A stretch of 64,000 nucleotides of DNA, from NCBI RefSeq assembly GCF_025971955.1, contig NZ_JAPDMX010000033.1, forward strand, positions 186,001-250,000. Reading direction: 5' to 3'. Source of the stretch: Shewanella subflava (lineage in GTDB: Bacteria > Pseudomonadota > Gammaproteobacteria > Enterobacterales > Shewanellaceae). The notes below the pieces were generated by a model, which ran no database searches, was not told where the DNA came from, and saw only the letters and a program-made list of their open reading frames with translations. The position numbers and the translations under genes were made by a program. Of this stretch, positions 54,955 through 64,000 are shown in pieces; within the stretch, counting starts at the first letter, position 1; each line of letters starts with the position of its first letter.

Positions 54955-57438
54955 TTAGAACGTTTTGCCAATATTGAACGAGAAAATCTCTGTTTCATCG
55001 TCTTCGTATTCTTTAAGCGGCCAAGCCAAACTGAACACCATTGGCCCCATAGGTGAAAGCCACTGCACACTCATGCCCCAAGAAGCACGAATTCGACTCG
55101 GATCACTAAAGTCTTCAAGTTTATTAAATTCATCAGCTGGGAGGTTTCGGTATGAATCGTAGTCAAATTCTGTATCCCATACGTTACCAGCATCAACAAA
55201 GAAGCTGGTACGTACTGAATTGGTATACGCTTCATCTAAGAATGGCGTAGGTACAATTAGCTCAAGACTCGCGGTTGCAATAGCGTTACCACCAATTGAA
55301 CGGCCTTGGTTGATATAAATTTGATTTGGATCCCCAGGTAAACTACAACCATCACCCGATGGGTCTGGAGCACAGGGCTCACTACCACGCATTAAATAGA
55401 ATGAACGTGGTCCAACTGAGTTTGATTTAAATCCGCGTAATGAGCTGCTACCACCTGAGTAATAGTTTTCCCAAAACGGTAGAATTTGATCATTATCGTT
55501 AAACTTTCCATAGCCATTGGCATAGCCTAAACGTGCTCGAGTCAATACCACAAAGCTATGTTTACGTGTTAACGGGAAATAGAAGTTAGTATCAAAATCA
55601 GTTTTAAAATATTTTAAATCTGAGCCTGGCACAGTCATTTTTCCACTTAAACGCTGTGATGAACCATCCGTTGGGAATGTACCACGGTTTAATGTGCTTC
55701 TATACCAACCAGTATTGACTTCAAAGTTATCAAAACTCAAATCAGCATTAGGATCTTCACTGTCACGATATACGTCGTAAAAGCGTAATGCTTGTTCATA
55801 GGCTGAAATTTCAGAAATCGCGTTATGACGATAACCGATACCACCATTTAAACGGTTATATTCGTTAATTGGGAAGCCTGAGTTTACCGCAACACCATAA
55901 GATTTATTTTTGTAGCGTTCTAAGTTGGCTTCATTGGCATCAAACTCGTTCCAATAAATACTGCCACCTAAACTCACACCGTCTTTAGTAAAATAAGGAT
56001 CGGTGTACGAAAGGTTAGCACTCTTCGAATACTTGTTAGTATTGATGCTAATGCCCGCTTGGTTACCTGTACCTAGAAAGTTATTTTGCTCTACACCAAA
56101 CTGTAAGCTGATGCCTGATTCAGTACCGTAACCAACACCAGCATTAAATGAACCAGAAGGTTGTTCTTTAACGCTAACAGCAACATCCACTAAATCATCA
56201 CTACCTGGCACCTGAATCGTTTCTGTATCAACGGTTTCAAAATATCCCAAACGATTTAAACGTGCTTTAGATTGTTCAATTTGTGCAGAGTTTAACCACG
56301 CCCCTTCCATCTGGCGAAGCTCTCGGCGCATCACTTCATCTTTAGTTACCGCGTTGCCCGTAAAGTTAATACTGCGTACATAAACGCGCTTACCTGGTTT
56401 AATATTGATGTTAAGTACAACTTCTTTATTCTCATCATCAATTTCAGGGTAGGTTTTCACTTCAGGATAAGCATAACCAAAACGGCCAAGATATTTACTG
56501 TACATTTCTTCGGTGAAAGTCACATCTGCACCGTTGTACATATTACCCGCTTTAATAGGCAAAATTGCACGCATTAACTCTTCACGACCCATTAAGTCGC
56601 CGGTAAGGTTAATGTCTTTAACTTTGTATTTTTCGCCTTCATCAACGTTAATCGTAATATAGAGACCTTTACGATCAGGTGTCATTGCAACTTGAGTTGA
56701 AGTGACTTCAAAACGAATATAACCCTGATTATGGTAATAGGTTTTGATGGTTTCTAAGTCTGCTTGAAGTTTTTGCTTTTGGTAGCGTCGCTCACCAAAT
56801 ATATCCCACCATGCAACAAAGTCTTTCAACTCAAGCATGCTGATTAATTCAGAATCACTGAAGACAGTGTTTCCGACAACGTTAATTTGACGAATTTCAG
56901 CAGCTAGGCCTTCGGTAAAGTTAAATTTTAACTCCACCCGATTACGCGGCAAATTGATAACTTGAGCTTGTACCTTAGCGCCATATTTACCAACACCGTA
57001 GTAAAAGTCTTGTAAGCCTTTCTCGATACCTGTCAGCATGGTGCGGTCTAAAGACTCACCAATTTTAACGCCTGAGCCATCAAGACTTTCTTGAAGCTGC
57101 TCATCTTTAATATCTTTGTTACCCTCAAACGTCACTGCACTGATCGTAGGACGTTCTTTAACGGTAACATACAGCACACCCGCCTCATGGCTTACGCTAA
57201 TGGTTTCAAAGTTTGTTGAACCATATAAGCTTTTTATTGCCTGCTGTAATTTAACTTGATCAACTGTGTCACCGACTTTCACCGGCAAGTTTAACAATGC
57301 AGCTCCTAATGCTACACGTTGTAGACCTTCAACTTGAATGTCTGTGACTTCAAATGGCTGGAATGTATTTGCCCAACCGTTCCCTGCAAAAGACGCGCCG
57401 ACGAATAACATCGATGCAAATAGTTTATTCAATCTCAT
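54955..57438 (-). CDS. bamA: Outer-membrane protein assembly factor BamA
   Basis: 827 residues. A signal peptide runs to GWA (about 23). Five POTRA domains follow to about 425 (for example IQVEGLQRVALGAALLNLPVKVGD, FEGNKDIKDEQLQESL, FTGNAVTKDEVMRRELRQMEGAW), then a 16-stranded barrel with SGGSSSLRGFKSNSVGP (the VRGF/Y-type loop-6 motif) and a terminal Phe in FNIGKTF. BamA inserts barrel proteins into the outer membrane. It follows rseP by 31 bp. Confidence 0.97.
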   Translation of the reverse strand: MRLNKLFASMLFVGASFAGNGWANTFQPFEVTDIQVEGLQRVALGAALLNLPVKVGDTVDQVKLQQAIKSLYGSTNFETISVSHEAGVLYVTVKERPTISAVTFEGNKDIKDEQLQESLDGSGVKIGESLDRTMLTGIEKGLQDFYYGVGKYGAKVQAQVINLPRNRVELKFNFTEGLAAEIRQINVVGNTVFSDSELISMLELKDFVAWWDIFGERRYQKQKLQADLETIKTYYHNQGYIRFEVTSTQVAMTPDRKGLYITINVDEGEKYKVKDINLTGDLMGREELMRAILPIKAGNMYNGADVTFTEEMYSKYLGRFGYAYPEVKTYPEIDDENKEVVLNINIKPGKRVYVRSINFTGNAVTKDEVMRRELRQMEGAWLNSAQIEQSKARLNRLGYFETVDTETIQVPGSDDLVDVAVSVKEQPSGSFNAGVGYGTESGISLQFGVEQNNFLGTGNQAGISINTNKYSKSANLSYTDPYFTKDGVSLGGSIYWNEFDANEANLERYKNKSYGVAVNSGFPINEYNRLNGGIGYRHNAISEISAYEQALRFYDVYRDSEDPNADLSFDNFEVNTGWYRSTLNRGTFPTDGSSQRLSGKMTVPGSDLKYFKTDFDTNFYFPLTRKHSFVVLTRARLGYANGYGKFNDNDQILPFWENYYSGGSSSLRGFKSNSVGPRSFYLMRGSEPCAPDPSGDGCSLPGDPNQIYINQGRSIGGNAIATASLELIVPTPFLDEAYTNSVRTSFFVDAGNVWDTEFDYDSYRNLPADEFNKLEDFSDPSRIRASWGMSVQWLSPMGPMVFSLAWPLKEYEDDETEIFSFNIGKTF

Positions 57439-57469
57439 AGAGCACTTCTAATTATTAGTCTGTCCTTGC

Positions 57470-58840
57470 TCAGAGTCGGGCAAAATCGTTGAAAAGCGCT
57501 ACACTCATCAACATTAGCAGCAAAGCTGCGCCAAACCTGAATCCAATTTCCTGAACCTTTTCAGGTACAGGCTTACCCGTAATCACTTCAATAAAGTAAT
57601 ACAGCAAGTGTCCACCATCTAGCACGGGTAAAGGCATTAAATTAATAATACCTAGGTTCACGCTAATTAGTGCGATAAATCCAAGAAAATACACCAAACC
57701 ATAATTTGCACTCGCACCTGCTCCTTGCGCAATCGATATGGGGCCACTTAGATTTTTCACCGACACATCGCCGGTAAATAATTTACCTATCATTTTGAAA
57801 CTAACCACCACAAGCTGCCATGTTTTATCGACTGCGGCGGAAACGGAATCTATCATGCCATATTCTAAATCAAAGCGCATACTTTCAGGCCATTGCGCTG
57901 CGGTTGGGCTGATACCAATAATCCCGATGGTGTCACCATTGTCATTGGTTTGAGCTTGTGGCACAACCTCAAATTGCAACTGCTCACCTGCTCGCTCAAT
58001 ATCTACGCTAAGGGGTTTATTTGCAGACGTTTGTACCACATCAACAAAGCTATTCCAATCTTTGTAAGGTTGTTGATTTATCGATAATATTGTATCGCCT
58101 ATCATTAAGCCTGCTATTTGTGCTGCACTATTTTCTGATATTGCGGCAATGACAGGCGTGATGCCTGGCCTGAATATCCCTAATCCTAAGGCGCTTATTG
58201 GCGATTCTTTTTCGGGATCAAATTTCCAATCTCGAGTATCTAGCTGGTAGGTTTTACCACTGACCTCAATACCTTCAATTCTTGACAGCGGTGCCAAAGT
58301 TATCTCGACACTTTCATTACCAATATGTCCAACTAAAGCTAAATTCACCTCTTCCCAATTGCGAACCGTTTGACCCGAAATAGCAATGATTTGCTGCGGT
58401 TCAGATATCTGGATGATCGCTGCAGGTGAATTCACCTTGGTTGAATCAATAACGGGTTTTATCGAAGGAACACCGATTAAATACATGGCATATAAAGCGA
58501 AAACTGCAAAAATAAAATTAGCTAATGGCCCTGCTGCAACAATTGAAATACGCTGCCAAACTGTTTTACGGTTAAATGCTTGATCAACCATATCGGCAGG
58601 AACATCATCAACACGCTCATCAAGCATCTTGACAAAGCCCCCTAAAGGGATCAAGGCTACGACATATTCGGTGCCATCTTGACCGACTTTACGCCAAATA
58701 GCTTTTCCAAAACCAATTGAAAATTTTTCTACTTTTACACCGCACTTTCGTGCAACCCAAAAATGGCCATATTCATGAACGGTTATTAAAATACCCAAAG
58801 CAATAATGAATGAGCCTAAATTCCACAAAAAATCGAACAT
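57470..58840 (-). CDS. rseP: Site-2 zinc metalloprotease RseP
   Basis: 456 residues. Zinc motif HEYGH at 22-26 in the first membrane helix, two PDZ domains (about 120-210 and 215-310), and the second metal-ligand motif PLPVLDGGHLLYYFIE near 400 are intact. It cleaves the anti-sigma factor RseA inside the membrane after DegS, releasing sigma-E, which controls outer-membrane stress genes. Its position beside bamA and skp fits this role. Start MFDFLWNLGS. Confidence 0.96.
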   Translation of the reverse strand: MFDFLWNLGSFIIALGILITVHEYGHFWVARKCGVKVEKFSIGFGKAIWRKVGQDGTEYVVALIPLGGFVKMLDERVDDVPADMVDQAFNRKTVWQRISIVAAGPLANFIFAVFALYAMYLIGVPSIKPVIDSTKVNSPAAIIQISEPQQIIAISGQTVRNWEEVNLALVGHIGNESVEITLAPLSRIEGIEVSGKTYQLDTRDWKFDPEKESPISALGLGIFRPGITPVIAAISENSAAQIAGLMIGDTILSINQQPYKDWNSFVDVVQTSANKPLSVDIERAGEQLQFEVVPQAQTNDNGDTIGIIGISPTAAQWPESMRFDLEYGMIDSVSAAVDKTWQLVVVSFKMIGKLFTGDVSVKNLSGPISIAQGAGASANYGLVYFLGFIALISVNLGIINLMPLPVLDGGHLLYYFIEVITGKPVPEKVQEIGFRFGAALLLMLMSVALFNDFARL

Positions 58841-58851
58841 TGTACTCCTAG

Positions 58852-60048
58852 TTACACTAACGCTTTAATTTTAGATAAAGCCAGTTGGCGAGCTTGACCG
58901 TCTAAAGCAATAATATCTTCTATCGTGTTTAATGCTGATGAATTAACCGATGTTAGACACTGTTCATTAACCACGGCAATATCGGTAAATTTGATCCTAT
59001 TCTGTAAAAACGCGTCAACGGCAATTTCATTAGCTGCGTTTAATACCGTGGTTGCCTCTTGCCCCTGTTGGCAGGCATCTATAGCGAGTTTTAAGCACGG
59101 AAAACGATTAAAGTCAGGCTCTAAAAAGCTTAACTGTCCGACTTTGAAAAAGTCTAAAGGTTCAACGCCAGCTAAAATTCTTTGCGGATAGCTCATACAA
59201 TGAGCAATGGGTGTACGCATATCAGGATTACCCATCTGCGCCAGTACTGAGCCATCTTTATATTGCACCATTGAATGAATCACACTTTGTGGATGAATAA
59301 CCACTTTAAGCTGTTCAGGTGTCGTATTAAATAACCAACGCGCTTCGATATACTCTAAGCCTTTGTTCATCATTGATGCTGAATCAACAGATATTTTTCT
59401 GCCCATTGACCAATTGGGATGATTACAAGCTTGATCGGGCGATACATTCGGTAAAGTTGATAGATCGGTTGTTAAAAATGGCCCGCCTGACCCCGTCAAC
59501 AGGATATGTGAAATCCCCTCGCAAGCCATATCACAAAAACCTAAGTTATTTTGAACGGTTTGGGGCATACATTGAAAAATCGCATTATGCTCACTATCAA
59601 CGGGGAGGATCGTCGCACCCGATGTCCTTGCCGTTTGCATAAATAGCTCGCCAGACATCACTAAGGCTTCTTTGTTAGCCAACAACACTCTTTTCCCAGC
59701 TTTGACGGCCGCAAACGTTGGCACTAGCCCAGCGGCACCAACAATGGCAGCCATAACGGTATCAACGTCAGTATGCGTCACTAAAGCCGTTAATTCTTCA
59801 GGTGTTGAGGTCACAATGGTTTTACAAGATGAAGGTAATGCAAGCTTAAGCTGTGTGGCGGCGTGTTCATCGACCATATGAGCATAAATGGGCTGATGCG
59901 CCAAACATAAGCTGAGCATTTTATCTACACTAGCATTTGCCACAAGTGCAAAAACAGCATATTTATCTTGGTTTTGAGTGATTACACTCAAGGTACTTGC
60001 GCCGATTGATCCTGTAGCGCCTAGGATGACCATGTTTTGCATTGGCAT
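58852..60048 (-). CDS. dxr: 1-deoxy-D-xylulose 5-phosphate reductoisomerase
   Basis: 398 residues from ATG 60048, which shares its A with the cdsA stop (TGATG, coupled translation); ATG 60042 would align exactly with the E. coli start, and 60057 is a longer alternative. NADPH motif [23 protein letters not shown] with metal ligands, and the catalytic-loop region [24 protein letters not shown] are conserved. It converts DXP to MEP, the committed step to isoprenoids. Confidence 0.95.
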   Translation of the reverse strand: MPMQNMVILGATGSIGASTLSVITQNQDKYAVFALVANASVDKMLSLCLAHQPIYAHMVDEHAATQLKLALPSSCKTIVTSTPEELTALVTHTDVDTVMAAIVGAAGLVPTFAAVKAGKRVLLANKEALVMSGELFMQTARTSGATILPVDSEHNAIFQCMPQTVQNNLGFCDMACEGISHILLTGSGGPFLTTDLSTLPNVSPDQACNHPNWSMGRKISVDSASMMNKGLEYIEARWLFNTTPEQLKVVIHPQSVIHSMVQYKDGSVLAQMGNPDMRTPIAHCMSYPQRILAGVEPLDFFKVGQLSFLEPDFNRFPCLKLAIDACQQGQEATTVLNAANEIAVDAFLQNRIKFTDIAVVNEQCLTSVNSSALNTIEDIIALDGQARQLALSKIKALV

Positions 60049-60905
60049 CACATCCACATGGCAATATAGATTAACGTAAACACTGGAAACGCAGCAGTTA
60101 AACTGTCGATCCTGTCAAGAATACCACCGTGCCCAGGTAAAATGGTGCCGGAGTCCTTAATGACAGCCACACGTTTAAACATGCTTTCAGATAAATCACC
60201 AAATGCAGAAGCCAGAGCAGTAATTAATGTCACGACCACTAACAAGCCTAATTCTTGCTGCGGCGAAATATACATTACCCCGATAACTATTAACATGGTC
60301 GTCAACAGCCCGCCCGCTAATCCTTCTAAGGTTTTAGCTGGGCTAACATTAGGCATCAATTTATGTTTGCCAAGCGTTCTGCCTGCAAAATAAGCGCCTG
60401 TATCAGTAGCCCAAACAATCAACATCACAATGAATACCAACAGCCCACCAAAATAGGGATCGGCTTCGCTGCTTAATGATTTAAGGGTTATGAGAGAAAC
60501 GAAACAAGGGATCAAGGTTAACTGACCGAACATCGATTTTAGCATATGACTATTACGCCATATTGCGGCACTTTTAGGAAAACTAACCACCAGTAATGAG
60601 CTAACAATCCACCATACAACACCAATGCTAATTATGGCTAAAAACATAGGCTGTAGATGCCCTTTAAACCATAAACTGTCGGCGGGAAATAACACATTTA
60701 TCGCAATCAACAACACTGTCACTGTGATGGTAAACGACCATTGAGTGATATTGCACTCTTTATCAATAAAGCATCCCCATTCTTTTGCTGCAATGGCAAA
60801 AATAGGCACCAAACACCATGCAAAATACACAGAAGGAACCCAAAAAATACCGACTAAGACAAGTGGGATTAAACAAAGTGCTGTTATTATTCGTTGTTTT
60901 AGCAA
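60048..60905 (-). CDS. cdsA: Phosphatidate cytidylyltransferase
   Basis: 285 residues, about eight membrane helices. The start codon is TTG at 60905, with AGAGG nine bases upstream and a protein start LKQRIITAL matching the CdsA family. The C-terminal signature [36 protein letters not shown] (about 233-268) is the CDP-diglyceride synthase motif. It makes CDP-diacylglycerol, the precursor of phospholipids. Stop overlaps dxr. Confidence 0.94.
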   Translation of the reverse strand: MLKQRIITALCLIPLVLVGIFWVPSVYFAWCLVPIFAIAAKEWGCFIDKECNITQWSFTITVTVLLIAINVLFPADSLWFKGHLQPMFLAIISIGVVWWIVSSLLVVSFPKSAAIWRNSHMLKSMFGQLTLIPCFVSLITLKSLSSEADPYFGGLLVFIVMLIVWATDTGAYFAGRTLGKHKLMPNVSPAKTLEGLAGGLLTTMLIVIGVMYISPQQELGLLVVVTLITALASAFGDLSESMFKRVAVIKDSGTILPGHGGILDRIDSLTAAFPVFTLIYIAMWM

Positions 60906-60924
60906 AAAAATAATCCTCTTAAGA

Positions 60925-61749
60925 TTAAAGCGAGCGTATTTCTTCTATTTGACTCCCAGTCAAACCGAAACGTCGCTGACGGCTGGCAAACGTTGCCAGT
61001 GCATGATGAAAAGCATTCTCATCAAAATCAGGCCAAAGTGTTTCTGTGAACACTAACTCTGCATAGGCGGCCTGCCATAAAATAAAGTTACTAATGCGGT
61101 AATCACCGCCTGTTCTTATCATTAAATCAACTTCGCTTTGATTTTGCATGCACAAATGTTGATTTAATGCCTCTTCGGTCATCTGACTGCTGTTGATTTC
61201 GCCACTTTCGACTTTTTCAGCGAGTTTTTGAGCAGCCTGAACGATATCCCAACGTCCGCCATAGTTAGCTGCAACGTTCAAAATTAACCCAGTGTTGTCT
61301 TTAGTCTTGTCTTGAGCCTGAAAAATTTGGGCTTGTAATCTGGCAGAGAATCGGCTTACATCACCAATAATATTCAGCTTAACTTGATTTTTATCTAAAC
61401 GCTTTATTTCACGTTGTAACACACTGAAAAAAAGCTCCATCAACAAATTAACTTCTTTATCAGGTCTGCGCCAATTTTCACTTGAAAATGCAAACAGTGT
61501 TAATGATGCGATACCTAATTGGCTTGCTGCACTGACTATTCGCCTGACGGCTTTAACACCCGCTTTATGACCTACCACTCGAGGCATACTTTTATTTTGC
61601 GCCCAACGACCATTGCCATCCATAATGATAGCCACATGCTTGGGCAAAGACTGCCTAACGATATCCGATAATTGTCCTGGTAAGACTTCAGACGTCACTA
61701 ACTCAGAAGAAGTTGCAACACCTGGTCCATAATCATTTGTAGATGACAT
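60925..61749 (-). CDS. uppS: (2Z,6E)-farnesyl-diphosphate-specific undecaprenyl diphosphate synthase
   Basis: 274 residues from ATG 61749 (an upstream frame to 61773 is unconserved). Cis-prenyltransferase: HVAIIMDGNGRWAQNKSMPRVVGHKAG with the catalytic Asp, LFAFSSENWRRP, and the C-terminal DLMIRTGGDYRISNFILWQAAYAELVFTETLWPDF. It elongates farnesyl diphosphate to the C55 lipid carrier for peptidoglycan and LPS O-chains. It precedes cdsA by 19 bp. Confidence 0.95.
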   Translation of the reverse strand: MSSTNDYGPGVATSSELVTSEVLPGQLSDIVRQSLPKHVAIIMDGNGRWAQNKSMPRVVGHKAGVKAVRRIVSAASQLGIASLTLFAFSSENWRRPDKEVNLLMELFFSVLQREIKRLDKNQVKLNIIGDVSRFSARLQAQIFQAQDKTKDNTGLILNVAANYGGRWDIVQAAQKLAEKVESGEINSSQMTEEALNQHLCMQNQSEVDLMIRTGGDYRISNFILWQAAYAELVFTETLWPDFDENAFHHALATFASRQRRFGLTGSQIEEIRSL

Positions 61750-61829
61750 CAACAACGACCCTATAAAAAACAAACGCCGTGCAGTATACCCTTACACGGC
61801 GTATTAACTCTAGCGTTGAACGCTGAAGT

Positions 61830-62387
61830 TTAGACTTCCATTAACTCTTTTTCTTTTGCCGCTAGTAACTGGTCAACATTTTTAATTGCTGCATCAGTAA
61901 ATTTTTGCACGCTATCTTCACTGCGACGCACATCATCTTCAGTACACTCTTTCGCTTTTTCAAGCTTTTTAACTTCACTGATAGCATCACGGCGCACATT
62001 ACGAATTGCAATACGACCATTTTCAGCTTCGTTACGCACAACTTTAATAAAGTCTTTACGACGTTCTTCGGTTAATGCTGGTAACGGAATACGCATTGAA
62101 GTACCCGCTGTCATTGGGTTTAACCCAAGATCCGACGACATAATCGCTTTCTCAACAGCTTGAACTAACGTTTGATCAAATACCGTTACGTTCAATGTAC
62201 GAGAATCTTCAATACCAATGTTGGCCACTTGCTTAAGCGGAGTCATTGCACCGTAGTAAGATACTTGAATCGAATCTAATAGGCTTGGGTGAGCGCGACC
62301 GGTACGCACTTTTGCCATTTGGTTTTTAGTCGCATCTACACATTTTCCCATGCGCTCTTGCGCATCTAACATAATTGTTTCAATCAC
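61830..62387 (-). CDS. frr: Ribosome-recycling factor
   Basis: 185 residues from GTG 62387, with AAGGAA six bases upstream; the resulting start [17 protein letters not shown] lines up with E. coli Frr residue for residue and gives the same length. An ATG at 62408 would add seven residues. The RRF triple-helix bundle with [20 protein letters not shown] and [26 protein letters not shown]-like sequence is intact. It splits post-termination ribosomes with EF-G. Confidence 0.95.
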   Translation of the reverse strand: MIETIMLDAQERMGKCVDATKNQMAKVRTGRAHPSLLDSIQVSYYGAMTPLKQVANIGIEDSRTLNVTVFDQTLVQAVEKAIMSSDLGLNPMTAGTSMRIPLPALTEERRKDFIKVVRNEAENGRIAIRNVRRDAISEVKKLEKAKECTEDDVRRSEDSVQKFTDAAIKNVDQLLAAKEKELMEV

Positions 62388-62517
62388 AATAATTTCCTTT
62401 TTAATCAATAATCATTAACTTTAAGCCGATAGATAAAGAATCGTACAGACAATGGATCAGCTCAAATAATATTTGCAGTTTATTTTACGCCACAGTGATA
62501 CTCATGTGATAGCGGAA

Positions 62518-63249
62518 TTATTTTTGACTGCTAATAATTGTACCTTCACTTTCGCCCATAATAACACGGCGTAAAGCACCTGGCTTATTCATGTTGAATA
62601 CTAAAATGGGGATGTTATGATCACGGGCCATTGTAAAGGCGGCAAGATCCATCACTTTTAATTCAGACTCTAAGACTTCATTAAAGGTAAGCGTGTCATA
62701 TTTAACCGCTTCAGGGTTTTTCATTGGATCAGCAGAGTAAACACCATCAACTTTAGTGCCTTTTAAAACCACTTCGGCTTCAATTTCAATGCCACGCAAA
62801 CAAGCTGCAGAGTCAGTGGTACAAAATGGGTTACCTGTACCTGCGGCAAAAATAACGACTCGACCAGATTTTAGTAAGCTAATCGCTTCAGCCCAATTAT
62901 AATCGTCGCACACCCCTTTTAATGGGATAGCCGACATCAGGCGCGCATTAACATAGGCACGGTGTAACGCATCTCTCATGGCTAGGCCATTCATGACAGT
63001 TGCTAGCATACCCATGTGATCGCCCACCACACGGTTCATGCCAGCTTGCGCAAGGCCTTCACCACGAAATAGATTACCACCACCAATTACCACACCAACT
63101 TGAATCCCCAGCTCAACAAGTTCTTTCACTTCTTGAGCCATACGATCAAGTACTTTAGGGTCGATGCCGAAGCCTTCTTCGCCCATTAATGCTTCACCGC
63201 TTAATTTAAGCAGAATACGTCTAAATGCAGGTTTTGGATTGGTGCTCAT
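62518..63249 (-). CDS. pyrH: UMP kinase
   Basis: 243 residues of the amino-acid-kinase fold: [51 protein letters not shown] and a [39 protein letters not shown] region. It phosphorylates UMP to UDP and is GTP-activated. It sits between tsf and frr in the conserved translation cluster. ATG is preceded by AGGA. Confidence 0.97.
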   Translation of the reverse strand: MSTNPKPAFRRILLKLSGEALMGEEGFGIDPKVLDRMAQEVKELVELGIQVGVVIGGGNLFRGEGLAQAGMNRVVGDHMGMLATVMNGLAMRDALHRAYVNARLMSAIPLKGVCDDYNWAEAISLLKSGRVVIFAAGTGNPFCTTDSAACLRGIEIEAEVVLKGTKVDGVYSADPMKNPEAVKYDTLTFNEVLESELKVMDLAAFTMARDHNIPILVFNMNKPGALRRVIMGESEGTIISSQK

Positions 63250-63270
63250 AATTTTTATCCTGATTATAAC

Positions 63271-63296
63271 AAGACCGCAGCGATTGCTGCGGTCTT
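63271..63296 (-). terminator. Terminator/attenuator after tsf
   Basis: AAGACCGCAGC (63271-63281) pairs perfectly with GCTGCGGTCTT (63286-63296) around GATT: an 11-bp stem with a 4-base loop, 22 bp after the tsf stop. The minus-strand U-tract is short, so read-through into pyrH is possible. Confidence 0.7.
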
Positions 63297-63318
63297 AGGG
63301 TATATAGAGAAAAAGCGA

Positions 63319-64000
63319 TTACGCCTTTTTAGTAGCAGCGATTTGAGCTGCAACTTCAGCAGCAAAATCTTCTTCTTTCTTCTCGATACCTTCACCCACT
63401 TCTAAACGAATGAAGTTAGTTACTGTGGCTTTTTTCTCTTTCAGAATTTCACCAACAGTTTTCTTTGGTTCCATGATGAACGCTTGACCAGTAAGAGAGA
63501 TCTCACCAGTAAACTTCTTCATACGACCAACAACCATTTTCTCAGCGATTTCAGCAGGCTTGCCTTCGTTCATCGCGATTTCGATTTGAAGTGCTTGCTC
63601 TCTTTCTACAAGTTCTGCAGGAACATCTTCTGGGTTAACAAACTCAGGCTTAGAAGCAGCAACATGCATAGCAATGTGCTTTAATGTTTCTTCGTCAGCG
63701 TCACCCGTTACAACCACACCGATACGCTCGCCGTGACGGTAAGAAGCTAAGTTAGCACCATCGATATACTCAACGCGACGAACGTTGATGTTTTCACCGA
63801 TTTTAGCTACTAACGCTACACGAGTTTCTTCAAACTGTGCTTTTAGGTCTTCGATAGTCACTTTAGATGCTGCAGCAACATCTAATACCGCGTTAGCAAA
63901 GCCTAGGAAGTTAGAATCTTTAGCAACGAAGTCAGTTTGACAGTTAACTTCTAATAGTGCAGCGAAACCATCACCGTTCTTGATTAGAATTGTACCGTCA
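63319..64000 (-). CDS. tsf: Elongation factor Ts (N-terminus beyond window)
   Basis: The minus-strand frame is open to the window edge; the codons before 63861 read [39 protein letters not shown], so the GTG at 63861 is internal. The TDFVA.. motif contacts EF-Tu and the [23 protein letters not shown] segment belongs to the core dimerisation subdomains. About 227 residues are visible. EF-Ts exchanges GDP on EF-Tu. The true start and rpsB lie beyond 64000. Confidence 0.96.
   Translation of the reverse strand, partial: DGTILIKNGDGFAALLEVNCQTDFVAKDSNFLGFANAVLDVAAASKVTIEDLKAQFEETRVALVAKIGENINVRRVEYIDGANLASYRHGERIGVVVTGDADEETLKHIAMHVAASKPEFVNPEDVPAELVEREQALQIEIAMNEGKPAEIAEKMVVGRMKKFTGEISLTGQAFIMEPKKTVGEILKEKKATVTNFIRLEVGEGIEKKEEDFAAEVAAQIAATKKA

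Noticed and set aside
63263-63268. Minus-strand TATAAT just before pyrH
   Set aside because: A transcription start would lie within a few bases of the pyrH ATG, leaving no room for the ribosome-binding site; chance match.

Overview
The window reads as chromosomal DNA of a Shewanella-type marine gammaproteobacterium. This is inferred from gene order (a tsf-pyrH-frr-uppS-cdsA-dxr-rseP-bamA-skp-lpxD-fabZ-lpxA-lpxB-rnhB-dnaE-tilS run next to a seven-gene ivd branched-chain acyl-CoA operon and metA), from the moderate GC content, and from EtrA/FNR-, LiuR-, MetJ- and PhoB-like sites. A cold-marine lineage is plausible, but the species cannot be fixed from sequence alone. No tRNA, rRNA, CRISPR array, intact IS or prophage was seen.

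Layout. (1) 1-10127, plus strand: the end of a TonB-dependent receptor, then two flavin-dependent (tryptophan-halogenase-like) proteins, a SapC protein, a JmjC/cupin_8 protein, a DUF6445 oxygenase-like protein and a secreted GH3 glycosidase. This is an accessory carbohydrate-uptake locus with an enigmatic modification cassette. (2) 10247-17507, minus: an orphan periplasmic binding protein with a DUF502 membrane protein, then phoU-pstB-pstA-pstC read from a PhoB-type promoter at 17474-17507; pstS is absent. (3) 17542-24412: gcvR, a TPR-GGDEF cyclase, DUF2797, a DUF4136 lipoprotein, a LysE exporter, DUF1415, a small cyclase-family hydrolase and a small membrane protein. (4) 24499-32257, minus: ivdA-G for isoleucine/valine-derived acyl-CoA breakdown, preceded by a LiuR-like operator. 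(5) 32650-36978: a second TPR-GGDEF cyclase, metA with a YbaY-like lipoprotein behind MetJ boxes, and a divergent SDR. (6) 36979-39082: ompW behind two FNR/EtrA boxes, flanked by two direct copies of a ~255-bp non-coding repeat. (7) 39083-44819: a CPA2 antiporter, a GGDEF enzyme, and a divergent pair of an RLAN/RimK ATP-grasp ligase and a GNAT-C39 peptidase fusion. (8) 45066-64000, minus: the conserved tilS, dnaE, rnhB, lipid A, outer-membrane biogenesis, isoprenoid/phospholipid and translation cluster, ending inside tsf.

The places most worth follow-up are the halogenase/SapC/cupin/DUF6445 cassette, the RimK/GNAT-C39 pair, the structured repeat flanking ompW (with an orphan end at 10149-10184), and the second TPR-GGDEF gene, whose signal peptide lies upstream of any ordinary start codon. 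Several core genes appear to use non-ATG starts (lpxA and frr GTG; cdsA and skp TTG).
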